Assembly: GCF_014652575.1 (NCBI RefSeq)
Contig: NZ_BMZB01000001.1
Location: 983,722 to 1,047,721 of the forward strand
From: Asticcacaulis endophyticus
GTDB lineage: Bacteria; Pseudomonadota; Alphaproteobacteria; Caulobacterales; Caulobacteraceae
Length of the DNA stretch: 64,000 nucleotides
Direction: 5' to 3'
Shown: positions 1-8,441 of the stretch, piece after piece
Position numbering within the stretch: the stretch's first letter is position 1
Layout: each line of letters opens with the position of its first letter
Program-made: the position numbers and the translations under genes
Notes under the pieces: generated by a model
Databases searched by the model: none
What the model saw: only the letters and a program-made list of their open reading frames with translations
Told to the model about the DNA's origin: nothing

Positions 1-38
1 TTTCATTTGAAGCCTTCCGCTAAGTGCGAATAATCCTA

Positions 39-67
39 AAAAAGCCCGCCGGTTTGGCGGGCTTTTT
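39..67. terminator. Bidirectional intrinsic terminator downstream of ugd
   Basis: A GC-rich stem (GCCCGCC/GGCGGGC) with a 5-base loop, flanked by A-tract and T-tract so that it can terminate in both directions. It lies 14 bases past the stop codon of the leftward UDP-glucose dehydrogenase gene and probably ends that transcript. Nothing else is visible in bases 1-38. Confidence 0.85.
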
Positions 68-80
68 CTATCATCAGGCA

Positions 81-1385
81 TCAGGGGCGACCGATGCTGG
101 TGTAATCAAAATCTTTCGAGCGCACTTCCGAAGGCTTATAAACATTGCGCAGATCGACCATGACGGGGGTCTTCATGACCGATTTAACGCGGTCGAGGTC
201 AAGGGCGCGGAACTGATCCCACTCGGTCAGTATGACCATCGCATCGGCACCTGCCACCGCATCATAGGGATTGGCCTTATAGTCCACATCGGTCAGCAGC
301 TTTTCGGCTTCGTGACGGCCTTCAGGATCATAGGCCTGAATGACAGCCCCGGCAGCCTGAAGGGCGGGTACGATATCGAGCGACGGGGCATCGCGCATGT
401 CGTCGGTGTTGGGCTTAAAGGTCAGGCCTAAGATTCCGATGGTCTTGCCGGACACATCACCACCGAGCGCCTTTTTGATCTTTTCGGCCATGGCCTTTTT
501 GCGCGAGGCGTTGACCGCGACGGTCGCTTCGATCAGCCTGGTCGGTGTGCCATGATCGGCAGCGGTTTTCACCAGGGCCAGCGTATCCTTGGGGAAGCAC
601 GAACCGCCGTAACCGGGGCCAGCGTGCAGGAACTTGGTGCCAATCCGGTTGTCCAGCCCGATGCCGCGGGCCACGGCCTGAACGTCAGCACCGACCGCTT
701 CACTCAGATCGGCCATTTCGTTGATGAAGGTGATCTTCATGGCCAAAAACGCGTTAGCGGCATATTTGATCAGTTCCGAGGTGCGGCGACCCACAAACAG
801 CAGCGGGCTCTCGTTCAGGTTCAGAGGGCGGTAAAGCTCACGCATCACATTGCGGGCGCGCTCATCCTCGGTACCGACGACGACGCGGTCAGGGCGCTTG
901 AAGTCGCTGATGGCGGCCCCTTCGCGCAGGAATTCCGGGTTGGATACGACCGCAAATTCGGCGTCCGGGCGACGCTTTTTGATAATGGCCTCGACCTCAT
1001 CGCCGGTGCCCACGGGGACCGTTGATTTGTTGACGATGACGGTAAAGCCGTCCATCAGATCGGCGATTTCTTCGGCAGCCGCATAGACGTAAGACAGATC
1101 GGCATGGCCATCGCCGCGCCGTGACGGCGTGCCGACCGCAATAAAGATCGCATCGGCCGAGGCGATGGCTTCTTTTGGGTCGACGGCAAAGAACAGGCGG
1201 CCTTCGCGGACATTGGTTTCGACCAGCTTATCAAGACCAGGCTCAAAAATCGGAATTTCCCCGGCCTGCAACCGCTCAATCTTTGAGGCGTCCTTATCGA
1301 CGCAGGTCACGACATGGCCGAAATCCGCAAAGCAGGCGCCGCTGACAAGGCCCACATATCCTGTACCGATCATGGTTACGCGCAT
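81..1385 (-). CDS. ugd: UDP-glucose 6-dehydrogenase
   Basis: Oxidises UDP-glucose to UDP-glucuronate in the cytosol with two NAD+, giving the acidic sugar donor for capsule or exopolysaccharide. The 434-residue protein has the usual length. The N-terminal Rossmann motif GTGYVG is at residues 7-12, the NAD-binding/substrate domains follow, and the catalytic cysteine is in GGSCFPKDT (Cys about 263). The C-terminal UDP-binding domain is complete. It starts with ATG and is transcribed away from the rest of the cluster, but its product is an obvious precursor for the polysaccharide genes on its right. The family (UDP-glucose/GDP-mannose dehydrogenase) is certain; UDP-glucose as substrate is the most likely choice from the sequence style. 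Confidence 0.93.
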   Translation of the reverse strand: MRVTMIGTGYVGLVSGACFADFGHVVTCVDKDASKIERLQAGEIPIFEPGLDKLVETNVREGRLFFAVDPKEAIASADAIFIAVGTPSRRGDGHADLSYVYAAAEEIADLMDGFTVIVNKSTVPVGTGDEVEAIIKKRRPDAEFAVVSNPEFLREGAAISDFKRPDRVVVGTEDERARNVMRELYRPLNLNESPLLFVGRRTSELIKYAANAFLAMKITFINEMADLSEAVGADVQAVARGIGLDNRIGTKFLHAGPGYGGSCFPKDTLALVKTAADHGTPTRLIEATVAVNASRKKAMAEKIKKALGGDVSGKTIGILGLTFKPNTDDMRDAPSLDIVPALQAAGAVIQAYDPEGRHEAEKLLTDVDYKANPYDAVAGADAMVILTEWDQFRALDLDRVKSVMKTPVMVDLRNVYKPSEVRSKDFDYTSIGRP

Positions 1386-1768
1386 GACTATATCCTAATG
1401 TCAAAAATACCGGACGAATGTGCCGGAAATACTGCCAGAAATCGTGAATACGCCGGACATGTCCGCGCACCACGCTGTGAAAAAAATGGATTAAATCCTA
1501 AACCTGATGACGGCGCTCAATGCTGGTAATCCCTAAATCTGTTGGCGGCTTCGCGCGCATTTGTCAATAGATTTACCACGCTCAGACCCTGCCTGAACCT
1601 GATGTGCGAACCTGAGCGTCATAAGTTAAGATTTGTGACCTATTCTATCGTCGAAATCTGATAAGAAATATCTTTAGTAAATTTTTTCAGATTGCGAACT
1701 AAGGTGATCTTTGGTTTAGACTGGCTGCATAACAATAAAGCCTGCGCGGCGGATTGATTGCGTTTTAC
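1386..1768. other. Divergent intergenic region between ugd and the phosphoesterase gene
   Basis: About 380 bases without a convincing gene. It must hold the promoters of the leftward ugd gene and the rightward phosphoesterase gene. A perfect 12-bp palindrome, CGGACATGTCCG, is at 1454-1465 on the ugd side and could be an operator or a chance match. The right part (about 1620-1740) is AT-rich. I could not assign -35/-10 boxes with confidence. Confidence 0.5.
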
Positions 1769-2530
1769 ATGATAAGCTTTTTCAAAAATCTGTTTTCACC
1801 GCGCAAGAGTGACCCCGTGCCGATCGTTGATCGGCTGACCTATGCCATCGGCGATATTCATGGCCGCGCCGATTTGCTGACGCGCATGATCGACAAGATC
1901 CGCGAAGACTCTTACGCCTATCAGGAAAAGCCAAGGGTGGTGCTGCTGGGCGACTATGTTGATCGCGGGCCGGCCTCCGATAAGGTGATCGAGACGATCC
2001 TTAAGCTTAAGAACGAGATCTGGTGCGACCTCGAAGTCCTGATGGGCAATCACGAGATGTCGCTGATCAACTTCCTCGAAGACCCCGAAAGCGGCTCAAC
2101 CTGGGTGCAGCACGGCGGGGGTACGACCCTGATGAACTATGGAGTCCAGGCGCCGCCCCTGCGTAGCGACGCGGAGGCCTGGATTGAGGCGCGCGACCAG
2201 TTTGGCAATAATCTGCCGCGCGCGCACCTTGAGGCCATCTGCGCCATGAAGCTGATTATCTATGGCGGTGATTATGTGTTTGTCCACGCCGGGGTCAAGC
2301 CGGGCGTGCCGCTGGATGATCAGGACGCCATGACCTTATTATGGATACGGGCGGAATTCCTGTCGGCGACCAAGGCCTGCAACTATGTGGTGGTGCATGG
2401 CCATACGCCGACGCCGGAGCCGTTTAATTCGACCTGGCGGATCGGGGTGGATACCGGCGCCTATGCCACAGGGGTGTTAACCTGTGTGCGTCTTCATAAG
2501 GAAACGCGCCAGTTTATCCACGTAACATAA
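1769..2530 (+). CDS. Metallophosphoesterase of the Ser/Thr protein phosphatase type
   Basis: Calcineurin-like phosphoesterase, expected to be a cytosolic bimetal hydrolase acting on phosphoprotein or dinucleoside polyphosphate. All metal-binding blocks are visible in order: GDIHGR near residue 28, GDYVDRG near residue 65, GNHE near residue 95, and the late histidine motifs (VFVHAG and VVVHGHTPT). The length (about 253 residues) is typical of the bacterial PP2A-like/ApaH-like group. A TTG at 1754 would add five residues; the ATG at 1769 is chosen because no good ribosome site decides between them. It stands alone between divergent ugd and the export gene wza1. A role in reversing the BY-kinase pathway is possible by position only; tyrosine phosphatases partnering Wzc are normally from other families. 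Confidence 0.8.
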   Translation: MISFFKNLFSPRKSDPVPIVDRLTYAIGDIHGRADLLTRMIDKIREDSYAYQEKPRVVLLGDYVDRGPASDKVIETILKLKNEIWCDLEVLMGNHEMSLINFLEDPESGSTWVQHGGGTTLMNYGVQAPPLRSDAEAWIEARDQFGNNLPRAHLEAICAMKLIIYGGDYVFVHAGVKPGVPLDDQDAMTLLWIRAEFLSATKACNYVVVHGHTPTPEPFNSTWRIGVDTGAYATGVLTCVRLHKETRQFIHVT

Positions 2531-2714
2531 AAATGGCATATTAATTGCACAGTTTAACGCCGGGTAAGTTCCGTCGTGAGGTTAACCATTTACTTATTAA
2601 AAGTAATGGAAAAACACATATCATTATTGGAACTTTATATCCGTATCCGTTATCTGAATTTGCGCCGCAGCAGAAGATTGAAAGACATTTTCGGGTTGAG
2701 GCAGGAGGCTTAGC

Positions 2715-3335
2715 GTGCAGGCATACGTAAAAAAGATTTTCTTTGTATTGGCAACGATACTTATGGTTTCGGTCGGGGCAGGCGGTATGGCCTTCGCCCA
2801 AACATCTGCGTCTGAATCCGATGCGCAAACTGCATCGGTAGCCGCGCCGTCTACCGCAGTTGCGAGCGTGGACGCCTACAAGTATAAAATGGGCGCCGAC
2901 GACAAGATCCGGGTCATCGTATTCGGTGAGCCTGACCTGAGCGGCGAGTTCGTCGTCAACGGTCAGGGCACGGTCGCCCTGCCCCTGATCGGTGAAGTTA
3001 AGGCTATGGGCCTGAGTATCAGGGAGCTGCAGGAACAATATGCGGCCGTCCTGCGCGAAGGCTACCTTAAGGACCCGCGCGTCAGTATCGAGGTTCTGAC
3101 CTTCCGGCCATTCTACGTTCTGGGTGAAGTCAGCCGTCCGGGTGAATATCCATATGTCAACGGCATGACCGTGATGAATGCGGTCGCACGGGCACAAGGT
3201 TTCACCTATCGCGCGAACAAGAAAAAGGTCTATATTAAAAGTGCGGACTCAATTGAGGAACGTGCGGTCGATCTGACACAAACTCTGACTGTGCAACCCG
3301 GTGATACCATTCGGGTCACGGAACGATATTTCTGA
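2715..3335 (+). CDS. Polysaccharide export protein, Wza/OPX type (copy 1)
   Basis: Outer-membrane/periplasmic export channel component for exopolysaccharide. It has a signal peptide (hydrophobic core about residues 8-25, cleavage near AFAQ at 26-29), then a poly-export domain (about 55-130) and an SLBB domain (about 135-190). At 206 residues it is the short alphaproteobacterial form without the C-terminal membrane helix of E. coli Wza. The start is a GTG fixed by a very strong AGGAGG at 2703-2708. It is followed by the Wzc-type co-polymerase at 3489, its expected partner. From the YKMGADD motif to the C-terminus it is almost identical (about 7 differences in about 150 residues) to the product of 13679-14311, while the signal peptides and linkers differ, showing an internal duplication. 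Confidence 0.92.
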   Translation: MQAYVKKIFFVLATILMVSVGAGGMAFAQTSASESDAQTASVAAPSTAVASVDAYKYKMGADDKIRVIVFGEPDLSGEFVVNGQGTVALPLIGEVKAMGLSIRELQEQYAAVLREGYLKDPRVSIEVLTFRPFYVLGEVSRPGEYPYVNGMTVMNAVARAQGFTYRANKKKVYIKSADSIEERAVDLTQTLTVQPGDTIRVTERYF

Positions 3336-3340
3336 TAAGG

Positions 3341-3363
3341 TGCGCGGGTGTGATTCCCGCGCA
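3341..3363 (+). other. Stem-loop in the wza1-wzc1 intergenic leader
   Basis: TGCGCGGG (3341-3348) pairs perfectly with CCCGCGCA (3356-3363) around a 7-base loop, six bases after the wza1 stop codon. The overlapping GGTGCGC at 3339-3345 can pair instead with GCGCACC at 3370-3376, so two mutually exclusive hairpins are possible. There is no clean T-tract, so a standard intrinsic terminator is unlikely. RNA stabilisation or attenuation between the two genes is possible. Confidence 0.45.
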
Positions 3364-3367
3364 TTTA

Positions 3368-3411
3368 GTGCGCACCCCGAACCCGTGTAAGCGGTTTCGG
3401 AACAAGGTGCG
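3368..3411. repeat. Dispersed palindromic element, GTGCGC...CCGAA...TTCGG type, diverged copy
   Basis: The stretch has the plan GTGCGC, CCGAA, a core GTGTAAGCGGT, TTCGG and a terminal GTGCG. This is the plan of a short dispersed element that is common between genes in alphaproteobacteria. A better conserved relative lies at 8345-8391. Here it sits in the 152-base gap between wza1 and wzc1. Function unknown. Confidence 0.5.
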
Positions 3412-3488
3412 TATTAAGACAAATGTCGGGCGTCTTTTAAGTGTGTGTGGCGTTTCGGCATAAATTTTTTTAAGAAGAGCAATAGCCT

Positions 3489-5687
3489 ATGGCGGAAGTT
3501 GTGAACCCAGTCGAAGCGCGTGATGTTGATGATGCGGGCTTCGATGTGTTAAGTTTCATCGCTGATTTCCGCCGTTATATCCTGCTGTTCGGCCTGGTCT
3601 TCATTGCCATATTTGCGCTTATTCTGGTGCCGCTGGTGACGCAGGCGCCGAAATATACCGCCGAAGCCAGTGTTATGATCGATCCGCGCATCGTTAATAC
3701 TACGCCGGGTAAAGAGGTTGTCTCTGACCTGCCCGCCGATACCGCGACCATCGATACCGAGGTTGAAATCCTGAAATCGACCGCTCTGGCGGAACGGGTG
3801 ATGACCGACCTTGATCTGGATCAGGACCCTGAGTTCAACCCCTATATCGGTGAGCGCAAGAAGTTCCTTGGCTTTATCGGCGACAGCCAGCCGATCAAAA
3901 AAGCGACCACTGCCGATGAGGCCGATGCCCGCCATCAGGTGATCATTAACAAGATTCTCAAGCGGGTTTCGGTTAAGCGTCAGGGCGCTACCCGCGTCAT
4001 CAATGTCCGCTTCACCAGTCTGTCGCCGTCAAAGGCTGCCGCAGTTGCCGATGCCTGGGCACGGCTTTATCTGGTGCAGCAGCAGGAAGCGCGGGTCAGC
4101 ACGACCCGCGATGCGTCTAACTGGCTCGATTCACGCCTGACCGAACTGCGGGCGCAGGTCGAGACGGCTGAGCGCGCGGTGCAGCAATATAAGATCGCCA
4201 ATAACCTGATGAGCTCCGAAGGGGCGACCCTGACCGAGCAGGAAATCTCCAACCTAAATACCCAGATGGCCGGGGTTAAGCTGGATGAAGCCGCTGCTGC
4301 CGCACGCCTGTCTACGGCCAAGCGCCAACTGGCGACGGGTTCATCGGGCGATGATGTCGGTGAGGCGCTCAATTCCGGCGTTGTCCATTCCCTGCGCACC
4401 CAAAGCGCCGAGGTCAGCCGCAAGGTGGCCGAGTTGGAGTCCCGTTATGGGCCGCGTCACCCGGAAATCCTTAAGGCCAAGCGCGAAAAAGAAGACATCG
4501 ATCAGCAAATCCGTGCCGAAATCACGCGCATAATCTCAAACCTTGAGGCGCAGGTTCAGGTGCAGCGTCAACGCCGCGGTGCGTTGGAGCAAAGTGTATC
4601 CCAGACCCGCGGTACACTGGCCGGCAATAACCGCGCTCAGGTGCGGCTGAATGAGCTGGAACGCGACGCCATGGCCGCGCGCACCATCTATAATTCCTAT
4701 CTGGAGCGCTTTAAGGAAACCTCCTCTCAGGAAGGTAATAACCGCGCCGATGCCCGCATCGTGGCCACCGCCAAGCGTCCGACCAATCCGAGCGAACCGC
4801 GCATCCCGCTGAGCATTGCCCTGGCTTTCTGTGGGGCGCTGGGGGCGGCAACGACCGTCGTGATGGGCCGCCGTGCCCTTGACCGGACGATTACGACCTC
4901 TAACGAAGTTGAACTGCATCTGGCCCAGCCCTATCTGGCCGGTTTGCCGCTGCTGAATGTCTCTCTCGATAAGGCGGCGGCCAAAATGGACCCGTCGACC
5001 TATCTGATGGAAAAACCGCTGTCGGTGTTTGCCGAAGGCTTCCGGACACTTAAAACCTCTCTGATCTATGGCCGTAATGGTGAGCGCGCACAGGTTATCG
5101 CCGTCACCTCAGCTCTGCCGGGCGAAGGCAAGACCACGGCCTCGATCTGCCTGGCCCAGGTCATTGCCATGGCCGGTCAGTCGGTGGTGGTGGTCGATTG
5201 CGATCTGCGCCGTAAGTCATTGAATAAATTCATCGGCCATAAGGTCGAGCAGGGATTGCTTGAGGTTCTGGCGGGTATGGCGACCATTGATGATGTCGTG
5301 GTCGACGGCCCCGGCGGCAAGCTTAAATTGTTACCGCTGGCGCAGGATACAGATACCACCAAGGACGTCTTCGGCTCGCTGGTTATGGACTATCTTATCC
5401 ACCGTCTGCGCCGACGCTATGATATTGTTATTCTGGATACAGCGCCGGTCTTGCCGGTGGTGGATACACGGGTTCTGGCCCGCAAGGCCGATGTGGTGGC
5501 CATGCTGGTGCGCTGGCGCAAGACCCCGCGCGAAGCCGCCCGCAGCGCGTTGCAGATCCTGATCGACTCGCAGGCCCCGCTTAGCGGCGTGGCCCTGAGC
5601 CAGATCGACGTCCATAAGCAGGCCAAGTATGCTTACGGCGAAGGTGCGTTCTACTACGAGGAATATAAAGACTATTACATGCAGTAA
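3489..5687 (+). CDS. Wzc-type polysaccharide co-polymerase with C-terminal BY-kinase (copy 1)
   Basis: Inner-membrane protein that controls chain length and export of polysaccharide, with a cytoplasmic bacterial tyrosine kinase domain. Order: short cytosolic start, TM1 (about 32-52), Wzz/GumC periplasmic region rich in coiled coil (about 60-430, with the usual ARYGPRHPE-like motif), TM2 (about 439-460), then a kinase with Walker A LPGEGKTT near 543-551, Walker A' VVVDCDLRR near 567 and Walker B VILDTAPV. The C-terminal tail carries seven tyrosines in the last 20 residues, the autophosphorylation cluster. It follows wza1 by 152 bases and precedes an ExoA-like glycosyltransferase. It is a close paralogue of 15904-18105. 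Length 732, normal for fused Wzc. Confidence 0.93.
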   Translation: MAEVVNPVEARDVDDAGFDVLSFIADFRRYILLFGLVFIAIFALILVPLVTQAPKYTAEASVMIDPRIVNTTPGKEVVSDLPADTATIDTEVEILKSTALAERVMTDLDLDQDPEFNPYIGERKKFLGFIGDSQPIKKATTADEADARHQVIINKILKRVSVKRQGATRVINVRFTSLSPSKAAAVADAWARLYLVQQQEARVSTTRDASNWLDSRLTELRAQVETAERAVQQYKIANNLMSSEGATLTEQEISNLNTQMAGVKLDEAAAAARLSTAKRQLATGSSGDDVGEALNSGVVHSLRTQSAEVSRKVAELESRYGPRHPEILKAKREKEDIDQQIRAEITRIISNLEAQVQVQRQRRGALEQSVSQTRGTLAGNNRAQVRLNELERDAMAARTIYNSYLERFKETSSQEGNNRADARIVATAKRPTNPSEPRIPLSIALAFCGALGAATTVVMGRRALDRTITTSNEVELHLAQPYLAGLPLLNVSLDKAAAKMDPSTYLMEKPLSVFAEGFRTLKTSLIYGRNGERAQVIAVTSALPGEGKTTASICLAQVIAMAGQSVVVVDCDLRRKSLNKFIGHKVEQGLLEVLAGMATIDDVVVDGPGGKLKLLPLAQDTDTTKDVFGSLVMDYLIHRLRRRYDIVILDTAPVLPVVDTRVLARKADVVAMLVRWRKTPREAARSALQILIDSQAPLSGVALSQIDVHKQAKYAYGEGAFYYEEYKDYYMQ

Positions 5688-5753
5688 CCCCGCTGGCGCA
5701 TAACCTGCGTCAGGCAATCCTCCGGGGCAGCCTTTTTATGGGTATCAAAGCCT

Positions 5754-6791
5754 ATGTCGGTAAAGCTTAAATATGACGTGGTTATCGCGGTGCCGGTCCT
5801 CAATGAGGCCGGGGTTATCGAAGGGGTGGTGCAAAACCTGCTCGATAGTTCTGCGGATCTTCAATCCTGTGTCGTGGTGGTCGCCGATGGCGGCTCACGC
5901 GACGGCACGACCGATATTGTGCGCAACCGGTTTGGCGATAATGATCGTGTCAAACTGATCCATAATCCCGCAAAGCTGCAAAGTGCCGGGGTCAATCTGT
6001 GCGTTCAGGAATTTGCCCATCCGCAAGGGGTGCTGATCCGCTGCGATGCCCATTCGGATTATCAGCCTGATTTCATCACCCGGCTTTTGACGACGCTGAA
6101 CGATACGGGGGCTGACTCTGTGGTCGTGCCGATGGACTCGGTGGGCTTTAGCTGCCTGCAAAAGGCGGTGGCCTGGGTCTCTGATACACCGCTGGGCTCC
6201 GGCGGGGCCGCGCACCGCGGCGGTCATGTCAAAGGCTTTGTCGATCACGGCCATCATGCGGCGTTCAAGGTCGCCAGCTTCATGCATGCCGGCGGCTATG
6301 ATCCGACCTTCTCGCACAACGAAGACGGTGAGTTCGACAATCGCCTGCGCGCGCGCGGCGGTCGCATCTATATGGATAGCGATATCCGGCTGAACTACTT
6401 CCCGCGCGATAGCCTGATCAAGCTGTTCCGGCAATATTTCAACTATGGCTGCGGGCGGTCACGTACCGTGCGTCGCCATCCGGGCTCCATTCGCCTGCGC
6501 CAGATGGCGGTGCCGCTGCATCTTATATTGCTGCTGACGTCGCTGGCCCTGCTGCCGGTATCAGGTGTGTTTGGTTTGTGGCCGCTGACCTACCTGTTTG
6601 TGCTGACCATCTATTCGCTGATGATCACGGCCAAGCGTAAATCGGCGTGTGGGCTGCTGGCGGGACCTGCGGCCTTTGCCATGCATACCGGCTGGGCGTT
6701 AGGGTTCTTCTATGGCTTTGTGGCGATCCGCGAACATCGCTGGAAGCCGGAAGAGGTTGCTGCCCCGGTCGTTACCGAAAGTCTTTCGTAA
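5754..6791 (+). CDS. Glycosyltransferase family 2, ExoA-like
   Basis: Membrane-associated GT-A glycosyltransferase expected to add a sugar to a lipid-linked repeat unit on the cytosolic face. The N-terminal domain shows the family start (VVIAVPVLNEAG), the nucleotide-binding VADGGSRDGT segment near residue 43-52, the RCDAHSDY metal-binding region and an HNEDGEFDNRLR acceptor/catalytic block. The C-terminal part (about 235-330) has two to three hydrophobic helices. It resembles the succinoglycan transferase ExoA, which adds glucose to the galactose-primed carrier; the sugar specificity here is not readable. A second ExoA-like protein is encoded at 28638-29660 with the same plan. Confidence 0.85.
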   Translation: MSVKLKYDVVIAVPVLNEAGVIEGVVQNLLDSSADLQSCVVVVADGGSRDGTTDIVRNRFGDNDRVKLIHNPAKLQSAGVNLCVQEFAHPQGVLIRCDAHSDYQPDFITRLLTTLNDTGADSVVVPMDSVGFSCLQKAVAWVSDTPLGSGGAAHRGGHVKGFVDHGHHAAFKVASFMHAGGYDPTFSHNEDGEFDNRLRARGGRIYMDSDIRLNYFPRDSLIKLFRQYFNYGCGRSRTVRRHPGSIRLRQMAVPLHLILLLTSLALLPVSGVFGLWPLTYLFVLTIYSLMITAKRKSACGLLAGPAAFAMHTGWALGFFYGFVAIREHRWKPEEVAAPVVTESLS

Positions 6792-6797
6792 AACTTA

Positions 6798-7208
6798 CTA
6801 CAGTCTGATTTGCAGATGCTTGTTGTCGGCGACATTGCGCTTGAACTTCTGGCGCATAAAACCGATCAGGGTCGGCAGAACCGCCATGGTCGAGCCAAGG
6901 CTGCTGGCCAGGAAATCGGCGACATTGCCATCGCGCCCGGTGCTGGTTTGCAGCACTTCGGCGACGGCGCTAATGGTGATGCAGAACAACAGCACACTGC
7001 CCCGGCGCGTCGTATGGGTCGCCAGCAGCAACAGCGACGCAAAGCAATAGAACGTCAGGACGTGGGCTTCTTTGTCGCTCATGCCCAGTTCAAAGGGCAG
7101 GGTCTGATACGGACCGAGCAGGAAGACGAACAGCCAGATCGATACCACGAGCACGAGTCCGCGCAACGCCAGAACAGGCATGGACAGGGTCATGGTGGTC
7201 ATCCTCAC
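6798..7208 (-). CDS. VanZ-family membrane protein (1)
   Basis: Small integral membrane protein of the VanZ-like family, about 136 residues with four hydrophobic segments. The conserved SDKEAHVLTF motif near residues 44-53 and a later EVLQ...GRDGN...DFLAS block mark the family. Members are named for teicoplanin resistance but most have unknown roles, and they often occur in exopolysaccharide or exosortase loci. The first codon is GTG; an ATG five codons in (7193) has better spacing to a GAGG and may be the true start. It faces the ExoA-like gene with only 6 bases between stop codons. A paralogue is encoded on the other strand at 7869-8345. Confidence 0.75.
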   Translation of the reverse strand: MRMTTMTLSMPVLALRGLVLVVSIWLFVFLLGPYQTLPFELGMSDKEAHVLTFYCFASLLLLATHTTRRGSVLLFCITISAVAEVLQTSTGRDGNVADFLASSLGSTMAVLPTLIGFMRQKFKRNVADNKHLQIRL

Positions 7209-7213
7209 GATAA

Positions 7214-7246
7214 GGCTTATTAGGATTTAATTAATCCTATTAAAGC
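7214..7246. promoter_or_regulatory. Palindrome upstream of VanZ gene 1
   Basis: TAGGATT (7221-7227) and AATCCTA (7233-7239) form a perfect inverted repeat around TAATT, inside a longer imperfect palindrome with GGCTT and AAGCC at its ends. It lies just upstream of the leftward VanZ gene, where an operator or a 5' hairpin would be expected. No regulator can be named. Confidence 0.35.
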
Positions 7247-7370
7247 CAAAGCGCGAGTCTAAACAAGGAAAAATGTTGCGATTGCGTAACGTGGGTCTTT
7301 TTCCGTGTAAGGTTTTTTGTTTTGCCGCATTTTTTAACGACGAACCGGTGTCCACTTCGTCGAAAAATGC

Positions 7371-7685
7371 TTACAACAGATGCGCCAGCCCCATGACAAC
7401 GGCAGTCCACACTGAGCCACAAAACAGCACCAGAGCCGTCACCGTGTAGACCGTTGGGATTTTTTGGGTTTCCGGCGATGGATCGGGGAACGGCATCGAC
7501 AACTGCGTGCGCAGGTCGGCCTGCAACTTTTGCGCAGGTGACGGCACATGAACGTAGTGCGCGGCGTCCGAAACCTGCGTCAGATGGCTGCGATCACGCT
7601 TGGCAGGCGCTGCCGGTTTGGTGAAATCGCGCGTCACGACATCGGTGGTGTCTTCGAATGACGGGGCTAAGTTGAGCTCAGGCAT
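7371..7685 (-). CDS. Hypothetical tail-anchored membrane protein
   Basis: A 104-residue protein that I do not recognise. The first about 75 residues are polar, proline-rich and probably disordered; the last about 25 residues form one strongly hydrophobic segment (TVYTVTALVLFCGSVWTAVV), so it is likely anchored in the inner membrane by its C-terminus with the N-terminus in the cytosol. An AGGGAT sequence 7 bases before the ATG supports the start. It lies between the two VanZ-like genes, and the codon use resembles its neighbours. It could be a small accessory protein of the polysaccharide machinery, but only position suggests this. Confidence 0.65.
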   Translation of the reverse strand: MPELNLAPSFEDTTDVVTRDFTKPAAPAKRDRSHLTQVSDAAHYVHVPSPAQKLQADLRTQLSMPFPDPSPETQKIPTVYTVTALVLFCGSVWTAVVMGLAHLL

Positions 7686-7868
7686 ATTCTATCCCTGCAA
7701 AAAATCTATGCTCCCAAAGTAACCTATCGGCCTTAAGTAATAGTTTCAATCCTTAATAAACAGAAGGTAAATATAAGAGGGCTGTAAATTATACCTCTAT
7801 TAACCATGAAATTTAACATCACCTTATGTGTGTATCCGTTAAAGGTTAGGGCAAGGTGAGGTGGTAAT

Positions 7869-8345
7869 ATGAGCAGGCAATCTCAAGCAATTTTCCTTGT
7901 ACGCACGGCCGTTGTTTTACTGGCGGTCATTTTGGCGGTTCTGATGTTTGGACCGTTTCAGGGGCGCGAGCAGGAACTGGGTCTTAGTGATAAAGAAGCG
8001 CACGTTCTGGCCTTCTTTGTTCTGACGTTGCTGGCGGTGACGGCCTTTCCGCGTGTCCGTAAGTGGGATGTCGGTCTGGCCTGCCTGATTGTTGCGGGCT
8101 TAAGCGAAATCATTCAGATGTTTACCGGCCGCAGCGCCAGTCTTTATGACTGGCTGGCCGATGCGACCGGGGTGGTCATGGCGATTGCACCTATGAACTT
8201 TGCCGCCTGGCGCGCTCAGATGCGCGGCGGCAAGCGCTGGAAGCGTCGGGCTACCGATCAGTTTGCTAAGGAGGTCATCGCCCGCCGACCGACACCGCCG
8301 ACCCTGGCCGGGGTGCGTCGCCGCCGAACCAGCGAAGCCTCTTAG
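7869..8345 (+). CDS. VanZ-family membrane protein (2)
   Basis: 158-residue VanZ-like protein with hydrophobic segments at about residues 9-27, 45-63, 74-88 and 98-116. It shares with the 6798-7208 product the motifs LSDKEAHVLAF and EIIQMFTGRSAS...DWLAD, so the two are paralogues placed back to back with a small hypothetical gene between them. The C-terminal 35 residues are strongly basic (KRWKRR, RRRRTS) and lie in the cytosol. A GAGG 7 bases before the ATG supports the start. Role unknown; the context is polysaccharide assembly. Confidence 0.75.
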   Translation: MSRQSQAIFLVRTAVVLLAVILAVLMFGPFQGREQELGLSDKEAHVLAFFVLTLLAVTAFPRVRKWDVGLACLIVAGLSEIIQMFTGRSASLYDWLADATGVVMAIAPMNFAAWRAQMRGGKRWKRRATDQFAKEVIARRPTPPTLAGVRRRRTSEAS

Positions 8346-8391
8346 AGTGCATTCCGAAAAGTGTTCAACGGTTTTCGGACTCAAATGCACG
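8345..8391. repeat. Alphaproteobacterial dispersed palindromic element
   Basis: Directly after the VanZ stop codon there is a 47-base imperfect palindrome with outer arms GTGCATT/AAATGCAC, inner arms CCGAAAA/TTTTCGG and a core GTGTTCAACGG. I recognise this as a widespread intergenic element of alphaproteobacteria. A diverged copy lies at 3368-3411. It is not itself mobile by any gene seen here. Confidence 0.6.
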
Positions 8392-8407
8392 TTAAAACAA
8401 AAATTCA

Positions 8408-8441
8408 TAAAAAAAGCGGCCCGCTAAAGGCCGCTTTTTTT
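8408..8441. terminator. Bidirectional terminator between VanZ gene 2 and the wzy-like gene
   Basis: AAAAAGCGGCC (8411-8421) pairs with GGCCGCTTTTT (8429-8439), with A- and T-tracts on both sides. It serves the rightward VanZ gene and abuts the stop codon of the leftward polymerase gene. Confidence 0.85.
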
